Shown here piece by piece: positions 16,786 to 23,944 of a stretch of 64,000 nt of DNA; the stretch's first letter is position 1, and every line of letters begins with the position of its first letter. The notes below the pieces were generated by a model that did not search any database, was not told the DNA's origin, and saw only the letters and a list, made by a program, of their open reading frames with translations. A program made the position numbers and the translations under genes. This DNA comes from JADMIH01 sp035274425 (lineage in GTDB: Bacteria > Chloroflexota > Chloroflexia > QHBQ01 > JADMIH01): contig DATEOC010000091.1 of assembly GCA_035274425.1 (NCBI GenBank), positions 1-64,000 on the forward strand, written 5' to 3'.

Positions 16786-17781
16786 TCAACCGTTCACGGC
16801 TAAATCGCTTAGTAATTCCCTTGCCTTGACGATGTATTGCTCGTATTTACCCCGTAAATAGTGCTCCCAATCTGCCGGACGCCCTATGTATTGACCATCC
16901 CTGTCGCCCTGTGCGAGCCGGTGCGATTTGTAAGCAAATAGCGCGGCCCACCACGCTACCGTCAGCACATAATAACCCCTTATACGGTGGTCGGCAGTCT
17001 CATCACCCAGCATCTTGCCGTACTCGGTGGCAAGCCACTCCCAGCGCGACTCCGGCACCGACAGGTACGATGGATGTGCCATCAGGTCCCCCATCTCGGC
17101 TGCTGGGTCTCCCCAGCCGCTGTCCTCCCAATCTACTGAGGCCCAGCTGCCTGCTCGCCTGACGAAATTCTGGATGTTCGGGTCGCCGCGAATCAGCGAG
17201 AGTCTGGGTGAGGGCCAATCGGTAAGGTTGAGACCCTCAACGTACCGGACAAGCTCCTCTATTTCAGCGGGTCGGGCGTCGGGCGCTATAGTCTCTGCTT
17301 GCCTTGTGAATCGTTCGACTGCGTCCCTGGCACTCTTATGGGAGAGCAAACTGGTACGCAGTGGCACCTTGCTGGTCGCTGGGGTAATAACTTGTAATGA
17401 AGCATGGTGCCGAGCCAGCAGCAACCACTCTTCGTCACTTCGGGGCGGCGCATCTCTCACCTCCCCATCTAGCCAGGTCATCACTACCACTGGCGATGCG
17501 TAACTGTCGCGGTCGAGGAGGAGTGGCTTGGGAGCTATATCCAATCCGCTTTCCTGTAAAGCCAGGAGTGCGTTGTTCTCGCGCCCTGCTCCATCTCTAG
17601 GTCCCCGCGCCACGAACTTTACTGCCAGGTCCATACTGTCGCGAGTGGCGCGGTACACCGGATGGGAATGGAAACCTCCTACGGGCGTGATGTGCCACAT
17701 ATACCATTCATGCTCTTCCGTATGCTGGTGGTGTGCCAGGTGGTCGAGCAACAGTTTGAGATCAGGGAGAAAGTGCGACAT
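16786..17781 (-). CDS. Aminoglycoside phosphotransferase (APH)-family small-molecule kinase
   Basis: A 331-residue protein with the eukaryotic-kinase-like APH fold. The catalytic loop reads IRGDPNIQNF (Asp200, Asn205; the usual His before Gly-Asp is Arg) and the metal-binding Asp is D217 in VDWED, followed by SGWGDPAAEMGDL. LAVKF near 55 holds the likely ATP-binding Lys. The family phosphorylates alcohols such as aminoglycosides, choline, homoserine or sugars. Substrate cannot be read from sequence. It overlaps the long frame at 17662-18678 on the other strand by 120 bp, and the APH frame is the better supported there. Confidence 0.8.
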   Translation of the reverse strand: MSHFLPDLKLLLDHLAHHQHTEEHEWYMWHITPVGGFHSHPVYRATRDSMDLAVKFVARGPRDGAGRENNALLALQESGLDIAPKPLLLDRDSYASPVVVMTWLDGEVRDAPPRSDEEWLLLARHHASLQVITPATSKVPLRTSLLSHKSARDAVERFTRQAETIAPDARPAEIEELVRYVEGLNLTDWPSPRLSLIRGDPNIQNFVRRAGSWASVDWEDSGWGDPAAEMGDLMAHPSYLSVPESRWEWLATEYGKMLGDETADHRIRGYYVLTVAWWAALFAYKSHRLAQGDRDGQYIGRPADWEHYLRGKYEQYIVKARELLSDLAVNG

Positions 17782-18678
17782 ATTTGTGAGCCGAAATCGA
17801 GATTCTATCTATTGACACAGCAACACGACTGGCTGAATCAAGTACCGTGGGGCAATGGTACTATATGGAAGGCTTACAGGAAAGGTTTTCATGCTCTTGC
17901 AGGTGCCCCGTTTCGTCGTATTCTGCTCCACTTTGGACGGCAATTGAACCAGTCCGGCAATTGGGGTGTCGTTCCGATAGATGGAAATATTTATAAATCG
18001 AATGATTGGGCAAGAACCGTAGCAAACGTTTTCATGCAAGGGTACAATGATAATCCAGCTCATCAAGTCGCAGAGATTGCGATCTCTACCAGCACCTCAA
18101 ACTACCCATGGACGTGTGAGAACAGCGCCCCCAACAATGTATCGACTAACTGGTACCTTTCTGGATACAGTTGGGGGGGACTGCTAAATAGCCTCAATTC
18201 GTACCCTCGCGTTATAATCAGAGGTGGCAACGACGTCGAGTCTTGGACCGATGAACCAATATTTGGGAATTGGGAGGCTTGTGGAGCGGGAGTGTTAAGG
18301 TGGTACGATGGTTATGAAGCTGCTACTACAAAGCGAATCTTCGATTTTGGGAACAACCCATATGCCGAAGACAATGTGCAATGGACGGAGCGTCAAGCGT
18401 GGCTCGTGGCATTTGGCAGGACTCCCGCTCGCGTATACCCTCAGATTTATTGCAATGGTAGCAGTTGGGCCCCTTCGTGGGTCACCATGAGAACGCACTT
18501 TGGTATGCGCTTCGATGGCGTAACTTCCGAGAACGGTCAGTCCCAAATCTGTGGTAGTAACTACTCGTTAAGCTGGCAAGCTTCATGGAATGCTCTGAAT
18601 AGTGCCTTGGTCAATGCTGGTTACACCAGCAACACACTTCTCGGCAATGCTATAGAGTTCTATGTACCTGGACGATGA
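17662..18678 (+). CDS. Uncharacterised protein, probably extracellular, 5' end uncertain
   Basis: The 338-residue frame begins inside the antisense APH gene. Only the part after about residue 85 looks conserved: RILLHFGRQ, a GYNDNP segment, AISTSTSNYPW, RVIIRGGNDVESW, WYDGYEA, and WLVAFGRTPARVYPQIY. From memory this resembles a family of secreted proteins of unknown function in Ktedonobacter-type Chloroflexota; I could not verify this. No signal peptide is visible, so the 5' end may be truncated or replaced. An alternative start is TTG 17812. It overlaps the next gene by 4 bp (ATGA), implying translational coupling. Base composition is visibly less GC-rich than the neighbours. Confidence 0.55.
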   Translation: MGMETSYGRDVPHIPFMLFRMLVVCQVVEQQFEIREKVRHICEPKSRFYLLTQQHDWLNQVPWGNGTIWKAYRKGFHALAGAPFRRILLHFGRQLNQSGNWGVVPIDGNIYKSNDWARTVANVFMQGYNDNPAHQVAEIAISTSTSNYPWTCENSAPNNVSTNWYLSGYSWGGLLNSLNSYPRVIIRGGNDVESWTDEPIFGNWEACGAGVLRWYDGYEAATTKRIFDFGNNPYAEDNVQWTERQAWLVAFGRTPARVYPQIYCNGSSWAPSWVTMRTHFGMRFDGVTSENGQSQICGSNYSLSWQASWNALNSALVNAGYTSNTLLGNAIEFYVPGR

Positions 18679-19466
18679 AGGGGGTAACAGACGTGAGCAT
18701 CAAGCATCTAAGGAATCAATGGAGTTTGGGCTTCGTTATTGCCGTACTGGCTATATCTATAGCAGGCATCATATGGTACAATCAGCGAGCCTCGGCAGAC
18801 GTGTGCCCTGATGGTTGGTGGACCTCCACCGACTCGACAGTAGTGCAAGATTGTGCTGATGAAAAAGCGAAGGCGTCAGACATAGAGACAGAGGAAGAAT
18901 ATAGACTAAAGGCAGAAGAGCCATACTACCAAACGATACCAGGGTCTCACCCGGTAGTGCTATTGCCCCAGCCGGAAGATACCAAGCTCATTGAAGAGGT
19001 GCCGCTCGTCAGCCCGGATCCCGAAATGCGCCAGGCCGGGCCAGTTCAATGGATAGGAGCTACGAGCCTGTGGCTGGCCGGCTCCGTACCCAATGCTGAC
19101 TATACCTCATGGGACGGACTATACGTCATAACACATGCGGGGAACGGTGCGCAATATGATCAAAGAGGAGCACCCGGGTACTGGGTAAACTACGAAAATC
19201 CCACACTCTCAACGTACGTGGGGAATGGAAATGCGTCTCAGAGAGCGCTATACTCATATAGATGGGTATGTCCAAGACCTGTTGGTTCTCTAACTATCAC
19301 AAATATTGTGCCGGGTACTGCCCCTGGCTTAGGTGCAGAAACATCTAACTTTCCAGGGCTGAACTATAAAGTTCACTTCATCACCCCAACAGGTTTGACA
19401 GGTCAGTTTGATATGACAACGCAGACATGGGTCTTTGCCGATACAACAATTGAAGCAGAACCTTAG
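18675..19466 (+). CDS. Uncharacterised anchored or secreted protein coupled to the preceding gene
   Basis: 263 residues. A single hydrophobic segment lies near residues 15-36 (signal peptide or N-terminal anchor), followed by an acidic linker (DEKAKASDIETEEEY) and a beta-rich domain with a WIGATSLWLAGSVPNADYTSWDGLY landmark (quoted in parts: WIGATSLW, NADYTSWDG). No known family is recognised. The start codon overlaps the stop of the gene before it, so the two are probably made together and may interact outside the cell. Like its partner it is less GC-rich than its surroundings. Confidence 0.6.
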   Translation: MKGVTDVSIKHLRNQWSLGFVIAVLAISIAGIIWYNQRASADVCPDGWWTSTDSTVVQDCADEKAKASDIETEEEYRLKAEEPYYQTIPGSHPVVLLPQPEDTKLIEEVPLVSPDPEMRQAGPVQWIGATSLWLAGSVPNADYTSWDGLYVITHAGNGAQYDQRGAPGYWVNYENPTLSTYVGNGNASQRALYSYRWVCPRPVGSLTITNIVPGTAPGLGAETSNFPGLNYKVHFITPTGLTGQFDMTTQTWVFADTTIEAEP

Positions 19467-19490
19467 AGTTGCTAAATCATAGAGATGTAC

Positions 19491-19530
19491 CAATGGAAAT
19501 GGGCCGAGGTTCCTCGGCCCATTTCCATTG
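19491..19530. terminator. Perfect 19-bp hairpin between convergent genes
   Basis: Arms 19491-19509 and 19512-19530, loop TT. It is GC-rich at the tip (GGGCCGAGG) with AT-rich lower arms. It lies 25 bp after the plus-strand gene and 15 bp after the minus-strand acyltransferase. Confidence 0.75.
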
Positions 19531-19545
19531 AATACCGGCTACCAG

Positions 19546-20535
19546 TTACCAGCTACCGACCCGTACATCATCTCCTCCGCCCCAGAAGCGCCTTCTCTTC
19601 ACTTCGGCGTTATGTCGCTCGGTGCGAGGCCACATCTCGCGGAACATGTACCACTGGTCGGGGTGGCGGCGGATGACTATCTCCATACGGCGCACTATTT
19701 CCTGGGTGATGATCTGGATGTCGCGCTCCTTGTCGCCCGTGAGCAGGTGCTCGTACTCGACTGGCGGCTCTGCTACCGCTCGGAAGGTCTTGTTGCCCGG
19801 CTTGCGCACACCGTAGCCGATTATGACGGTGGCCCGCGTCTTGAGCGCGAGTGCGGCAGGTCCGCCTGGAATGTAAGCGGTCTCACCGAAGAACTGCACC
19901 GGCACACCCTCGTTGGGGTCGGGGCGGTCGAAGAGGAGGAAGACTATCTCGTTGCGGCGCAGGGCCATGAATATCTCTTTGAGGGAGTTGGTCTCCATCT
20001 TGATGATATTCATCCCCTGGCGCTTGCGGGTGCCGTTGATCAGATCGTCCATCTTCTGCGGCTCGAAGGTGTCAGCGACGGCGTTGAGGGGCATCCCCTG
20101 CACCGCTAGGGTCGCGCCCGCGAGGTCCCAGTTGCCGAAGTGGGCGGTGATAGCGATAATCCCCTTGCCCCTCTTGAACCCTGCCTCCAGGTTCTCCATA
20201 CCGTCTGGCCTGGATATTACCTTGTGGATGTCGCGCGTGCTCAGGTGGGGGAAGCGCAGGAAGTCTACTATCGTCTTGGCGTAATTGCGGAAAGAGTCGC
20301 GGGCGATCTCCTTGACCGTCTGCCAGCTCGCCTCTTCACCCAGTACGCGGCGCATGTTGCTTACGGCGTTGGCCGAGTGCCGCTTCATCATAAAGTAGAC
20401 AACGTCACCTATGGTGTTACCGACCCAATAGCCGAACTGGGCAGGCAGCTTGGCCGCCAGGTAGCTCCCCAGCTTGTACATCCAGTACCTGAACCCGACC
20501 CAAACGTGATGAACAGCTTTCTTCATGGCTTGCAT
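19546..20535 (-). CDS. LpxL/PatA-like lipid acyltransferase (phosphatidylinositol mannoside type likely)
   Basis: A 329-residue LPLAT-superfamily protein with a hydrophobic N-terminus and intact HX4D motif: H132 and D137 in AHFGNWD. Other landmarks are FLLFDRPDPNEGVPVQFFG and a C-terminal RRHPDQWYMFREMWPR, the typical closing motif of this family. It is paralogous to 15713-16648. The gene lies directly downstream of inositol-phosphate synthase in the same direction, which suggests the acceptor may be an inositol-containing glycolipid, as for actinobacterial PIM acyltransferases (inference). Start ATG 20535 has AAGGAG 9 nt upstream. Confidence 0.85.
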   Translation of the reverse strand: MQAMKKAVHHVWVGFRYWMYKLGSYLAAKLPAQFGYWVGNTIGDVVYFMMKRHSANAVSNMRRVLGEEASWQTVKEIARDSFRNYAKTIVDFLRFPHLSTRDIHKVISRPDGMENLEAGFKRGKGIIAITAHFGNWDLAGATLAVQGMPLNAVADTFEPQKMDDLINGTRKRQGMNIIKMETNSLKEIFMALRRNEIVFLLFDRPDPNEGVPVQFFGETAYIPGGPAALALKTRATVIIGYGVRKPGNKTFRAVAEPPVEYEHLLTGDKERDIQIITQEIVRRMEIVIRRHPDQWYMFREMWPRTERHNAEVKRRRFWGGGDDVRVGSW

Positions 20536-20555
20536 GAAGGCAAACTCCTTTCGGT

Positions 20556-20635
20556 AATTATGAATTTTGAATTCTCAATTTTGAATTAGGCATTACTACC
20601 TATAATTCAAAATTGAGAATTCAAAATTCATAATT
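20556..20635. repeat. 33-bp perfect inverted repeat of AT-rich heptads
   Basis: Arms 20556-20588 and 20603-20635 are perfectly complementary with a 14-nt spacer. The arms are built of ATTTTGA-type units. The structure lies between inositol-phosphate synthase and the acyltransferase, both on the minus strand, and begins right at the synthase stop codon. It could attenuate read-through. Confidence 0.85.
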
Positions 20636-21862
20636 CTACTTGCGTCCGTTGGACCTTGCGGGTACGGGCACGCTCTCTACCGGTATCCCGTCGCCGCTGC
20701 TGGGTAGCTCGGCGGACTGGGATATCGTCTCGGCGCGCTCGGCCATTACAGCTTCGGCTCCGCCTGCGGGGCGGGCTTTCTTGCTCGTATTGCGGGCGAT
20801 GAACTCTTCAACGGCGTCGTGCGCATCGTCGTCGGCAAACTGCACGGGCGGGCTTTTCATGAAGTATGAAGAAGGGGCCTCAAGCGCGCCGCTGATGTTG
20901 TTCTCCAGGGCCAGCTTCACGCAGCGGATGGCATCAATCACCACGCCCGCCGAGTTGGGGGAGTCCCATACTTCCAGCTTCAATTCCATGTTCAGGGGAA
21001 CGTCACCGAAGGTCGTGCCTTCGATGCGGATGTGGCACCACTTGCGGTCCTCAAGCCACGGCACGTAGTCGCTAGGGCCGACGTGGACGTTCTCCTCGCC
21101 CAATTCGTAGTCAAGCTGAGAGGTGACGGCGTTGGTCTTGCTGATCTTCTTAGACTCGAGGCGGGAGCGCTCAAGCATATTGTAGAAGTCCATGTTGCCG
21201 CCGAAGTTTAGCTGGTACGTGCGGTCAATGCGCACGCCGCGCTCGCGGAAGAGGCGGGTCAATACGCGGTGAGTAATTGTCGCGCCCACCTGGCTCTTGA
21301 TGTCGTCGCCGATGATCGGGAGGTTGCGGTCCTCGAAGCGCTTGCGCCAGTACTCCTCACGGGCGATGAAGACCGGTATGCAGTTGATGAAGCCGACGCC
21401 CGCTTCCAGCGCCTGCTCGACGTACCACTTGGTCGCCATCTCGCTACCGACCGGGAGATAGTTGATGACCATCTCGGTGCCCGTGTCGCGCAAGATTTTC
21501 ACGATGTCGGAGGTCGAGCCGGGGGCCTTCTCTATCACCTGGGAGAGGTAGTGGCCGAGGCCGTCGTGCGTCATGCCGCGATGCACGGTAACGCCGAGGT
21601 TGGGTACGTCGCTGAACTTCATGGTGTTGTTCGGCTTGACGAATATAGCCTCCGAGAGGTCTTTACCCACTTTGTTCTTGTCTACGTCGAAGGCGGCGGT
21701 GAACTCGATGTCGCTGACGTGGTAGCCGCCGAGGCGCGTGTGCATCAGGCCGGGGATAAGCTGGTCGTCCGGGGCGTCTCGGTAATATTGCACACCCTGC
21801 ACAAGGGAAGAAGCGCAGTTGCCCACGCCGATGATTGCGACCCTGATTTTCTTCTTAGCCAT
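20636..21862 (-). CDS. ino1: myo-Inositol-1-phosphate (inositol-3-phosphate) synthase
   Basis: Converts glucose 6-phosphate to myo-inositol phosphate with NAD+, the first step to inositol lipids. The N-terminal Rossmann motif is AIIGVGNCASSLVQG (residues 8-22). NYLPVGSE, the IGDDIKSQVG motif (about 196-205), and QLNFGGNMDFYNM are typical of the shorter actinobacterial/archaeal-type enzyme. The family length is about 360-370, and the extra 35-40 residues form a Ser/Pro/Ala-rich C-terminal tail. AAAAGGAG precedes the ATG. The neighbouring acyltransferase supports an inositol-lipid role. Confidence 0.95.
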   Translation of the reverse strand: MAKKKIRVAIIGVGNCASSLVQGVQYYRDAPDDQLIPGLMHTRLGGYHVSDIEFTAAFDVDKNKVGKDLSEAIFVKPNNTMKFSDVPNLGVTVHRGMTHDGLGHYLSQVIEKAPGSTSDIVKILRDTGTEMVINYLPVGSEMATKWYVEQALEAGVGFINCIPVFIAREEYWRKRFEDRNLPIIGDDIKSQVGATITHRVLTRLFRERGVRIDRTYQLNFGGNMDFYNMLERSRLESKKISKTNAVTSQLDYELGEENVHVGPSDYVPWLEDRKWCHIRIEGTTFGDVPLNMELKLEVWDSPNSAGVVIDAIRCVKLALENNISGALEAPSSYFMKSPPVQFADDDAHDAVEEFIARNTSKKARPAGGAEAVMAERAETISQSAELPSSGDGIPVESVPVPARSNGRK

Positions 21863-21887
21863 TGCTGATATTTTCTCCTTTTGTCGT

Positions 21888-21959
21888 TAGGGGTCAGGGA
21901 TTAGGGGTCGGGGGTCAGACATCAATCCCCAATCCCCGACCCCTAATCCCTGACCCCTA
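21888..21959. repeat. 26-bp inverted repeat of GGGGTCA-type heptads
   Basis: Arms 21888-21913 and 21934-21959 are complementary, spacer 20 nt. The right arm contains the stop codon of the ArsR gene. Units are variants of TAGGGGTC/CAGGGAT at 7-bp spacing. Confidence 0.8.
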
Positions 21960-22355
21960 TAAATCCAGTACCCAATCAAAAAGCTCTTTATGCTCCCCCA
22001 TGCGCTCGCGGTCGAGGCGGTAGATGCGCTGGCGGCCCAGGTGGGCGACTGTTACCAAACGGGCGCGCTTGAGGATGTGCAGGTGCCAGGAGGTGAGGGG
22101 TTGGCTGAGCATGAGGCGGTCCGAGAGGTCCTGCACGTTGAGACCGGCATCGCCCTCTCGACTCAGCTCCTGGAGCACTGCTATACGGTTGATGTCCCCG
22201 ATAGCCTTGAGGAAAGGTTTGAGGACACGCACAGCCGCGGCACGTTCCGCAGATAGCACAGGCGGGATGTGCTCCTCGACCTGTTTGCGCCTGCCTCGAT
22301 TGCCTTCGCCACGCTCCGGCACAACCCCACCTAACGATCCTATACTTCGAGCCAA
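21957..22355 (-). CDS. ArsR-family winged-helix transcriptional regulator
   Basis: 132 residues with an ArsR-type winged helix-turn-helix at about 45-115: FLKAIGDINRIAVLQEL, then the recognition region LSQPLTSWHLHILKRARLV and the wing HLGRQRIYRL. No cysteine or histidine cluster for metal sensing is apparent, so the signal is unknown. The start is TTG 22355 with AGGGAG upstream. It has a strong promoter (22408-22436) containing a dyad that could be its own operator. It lies upstream of and codirectional with inositol-phosphate synthase, 94 bp away, so it may control that gene. Confidence 0.8.
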   Translation of the reverse strand: MARSIGSLGGVVPERGEGNRGRRKQVEEHIPPVLSAERAAAVRVLKPFLKAIGDINRIAVLQELSREGDAGLNVQDLSDRLMLSQPLTSWHLHILKRARLVTVAHLGRQRIYRLDRERMGEHKELFDWVLDL

Positions 22356-22407
22356 CTTTTCTCCCTCATTATTGCACTAGCGACCTGATACATAAAGAGC
22401 CGTTTAT

Positions 22408-22436
22408 ATAGTAATCTATTTATATGTCGTTGTCAA
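22408..22436 (-). promoter_or_regulatory. ArsR promoter with overlapping dyad
   Basis: Minus strand TTGACA (22431-22436), 17 bp, TACTAT (22408-22413). The near-palindrome TATATAG-TAAT-CTATTTATA overlaps the -10 and spacer, a natural autoregulatory site for an ArsR dimer. The promoter is well supported. The operator is inference. Confidence 0.65.
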
Positions 22437-22463
22437 GGAAATATGGAAGGGAATCAACCTTTG

Positions 22464-22522
22464 GCCACAAAACCAGAAACCAGGCTTCGGGTCACCCGAA
22501 GCCTGGTTTCTGGTTTTGTGGC
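22464..22522. terminator. 28-bp perfect hairpin
   Basis: Arms 22464-22491 and 22495-22522, loop TCA, no mismatch. It sits 41 bp after the stop of the minus-strand gene 22564-23760 and has CCGAAGCC at the tip with AT-rich base. Likely terminator. Confidence 0.8.
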
Positions 22523-22563
22523 AGATTCCTTTTCCCCGTCGCAGGCCTGACCTGCTCAATGGG

Positions 22564-23760
22564 TCAGGGAGTAGACCCTGGACACGCTCCTGCGGCGTAC
22601 TTCTCTATAAGCGTGTTGTAGTAGCCGCCCGTAGCGTCTGCTGTTCCTACAGCCCAAACTGCCCCGGCCTTATTTACTACGCCGAGGAGTTTGCTAATAC
22701 TTCCGCCGGGGTTAGCAGTCCTCGCGACGGCCCAGCTGCTACCGTTATAGCGTAAGGCGAACGTGTTAGTACTTGACGCGGTGACATTCCGGCCCACGGC
22801 CCATACATCACCCGAAGATGCGGCTGCCACACCGCTCAAATAAATGTTCCCCATGCCCGCAGTGCCGTTGGGTACCGTGCTCCAACTTGCCCCATCGTAG
22901 TGGAGCGTTATCCCCTGGTAGCCGGTGGTGCCATTTGAAGCGTAGCCGACAGCCCAGGCGTTAGTGGCCGAGAGGGTAACGACCGAAGTGAGCACATTCT
23001 GATACGACCCGACGTTCGGGCTTGCGACCCGCGTCCAGGCCGCTCCATCATAGTGCATGATAAGGGTCTCGCTGTCGGAGGCGCTTGAACCTACGGCCCA
23101 GATGTTATTTCCCGATACGATGCTTATGCCGTTCAGCTTGCTGTTCGCTATCGCCGGGTTGGCGACCGTCGTCCACTCGCCGCCGTTCCAGTGGGCCACG
23201 AGCGGCTGGCTGGCAGCTTCCCCAACGGCGTAAATGTCGTTAGCCGATATTGCGGCCACAGCGAAGAGCTTATTGGCATGGCCGGTGATATGGTGCGATG
23301 GGTACGTCCAACTCACCCCGTCCCAGTGCAAGAGGACAGATGAGCCCGCATAACCGAGGCGGAAGCCTACAGCCCAGATGTTATCGGATGCTACGACCGT
23401 GACTCCACGCATCGAGCCGAGGTAGTTCGTGCTCGGCACTATAGCCCACTGCGTCCCATCCCAGTGCTTTACGAGTGGCTGGTAGGCTCCATAAGCGTAA
23501 TTGTACTGCTCACCCACAGCCCAAACATCGCTGGAGGAGACTACCCCGATGCTGTAGAGAGCTGCTATTGAGCCGGTGGGGCCAGGATTTGCAACTGTTG
23601 CCCAACTGCTTGCGGTCCGGCAGGGTGCCTCTGTGCCGGTTGGCTGCTGGGATAGGTTGGCGGTTTTAGCTGTGGTCGGTGCCGGAAGCGAAAGCGCAGT
23701 CCATAGTAGTGCCAAAGACATGATGACTGCAAGTGATCTGACATACCTTTTGCCTTTCAT
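22564..23760 (-). CDS. Secreted WAVG-repeat (beta-propeller-like) protein
   Basis: 398 residues. A signal peptide spans about 1-31 (MKGKRYVRSL then hydrophobic, cleaved near TTAKT). The mature part is six to seven repeats of 45-55 residues, each with a pattern like VSSSDVWAVG...LxHWDGxxWxxVPS, as in secreted beta-propeller or sialidase-like proteins. No catalytic residues are recognisable. Binding or surface role is inferred. AGGAGGTC lies about 8 nt before the ATG. The gene stands alone, with a long hairpin downstream and divergent kinase upstream. Confidence 0.75.
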   Translation of the reverse strand: MKGKRYVRSLAVIMSLALLWTALSLPAPTTAKTANLSQQPTGTEAPCRTASSWATVANPGPTGSIAALYSIGVVSSSDVWAVGEQYNYAYGAYQPLVKHWDGTQWAIVPSTNYLGSMRGVTVVASDNIWAVGFRLGYAGSSVLLHWDGVSWTYPSHHITGHANKLFAVAAISANDIYAVGEAASQPLVAHWNGGEWTTVANPAIANSKLNGISIVSGNNIWAVGSSASDSETLIMHYDGAAWTRVASPNVGSYQNVLTSVVTLSATNAWAVGYASNGTTGYQGITLHYDGASWSTVPNGTAGMGNIYLSGVAAASSGDVWAVGRNVTASSTNTFALRYNGSSWAVARTANPGGSISKLLGVVNKAGAVWAVGTADATGGYYNTLIEKYAAGACPGSTP

Positions 23761-23909
23761 ATTCTTGACCTCCTTAGATGATAATGAGTCTGCGAAGTCT
23801 CGAAATCACAATACATAACGCCAGAGAGGGCCTATTAGTAGCGGGTAGCGGGGTGATATTTACTCAAAACTCACACTAGCTAACGGGACTCCTTTCCTAG
23901 TTCTACTCG

Positions 23910-23938
23910 TTGACATCCCCGATGGTCCTACCTATAAT
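23910..23938 (+). promoter_or_regulatory. Consensus promoter, leaderless kinase transcript
   Basis: Perfect TTGACA (23910-23915), 17-bp spacer, perfect TATAAT (23933-23938). The ATG of the kinase begins 7 nt after the -10, where transcription should start. There is no room for a Shine-Dalgarno, so the mRNA is probably leaderless. Confidence 0.85.
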
Positions 23939-23944
23939 GTGGTC

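Noticed and set aside
10195..17781. Biosynthetic or resistance cluster based on the APH-like kinase
   Set aside because: No other antibiotic-related genes nearby, and the APH fold is too general to assign resistance.
19528..20109. 193-residue plus-strand ORF opposite the acyltransferase
   Set aside because: Shadow frame of a conserved gene.
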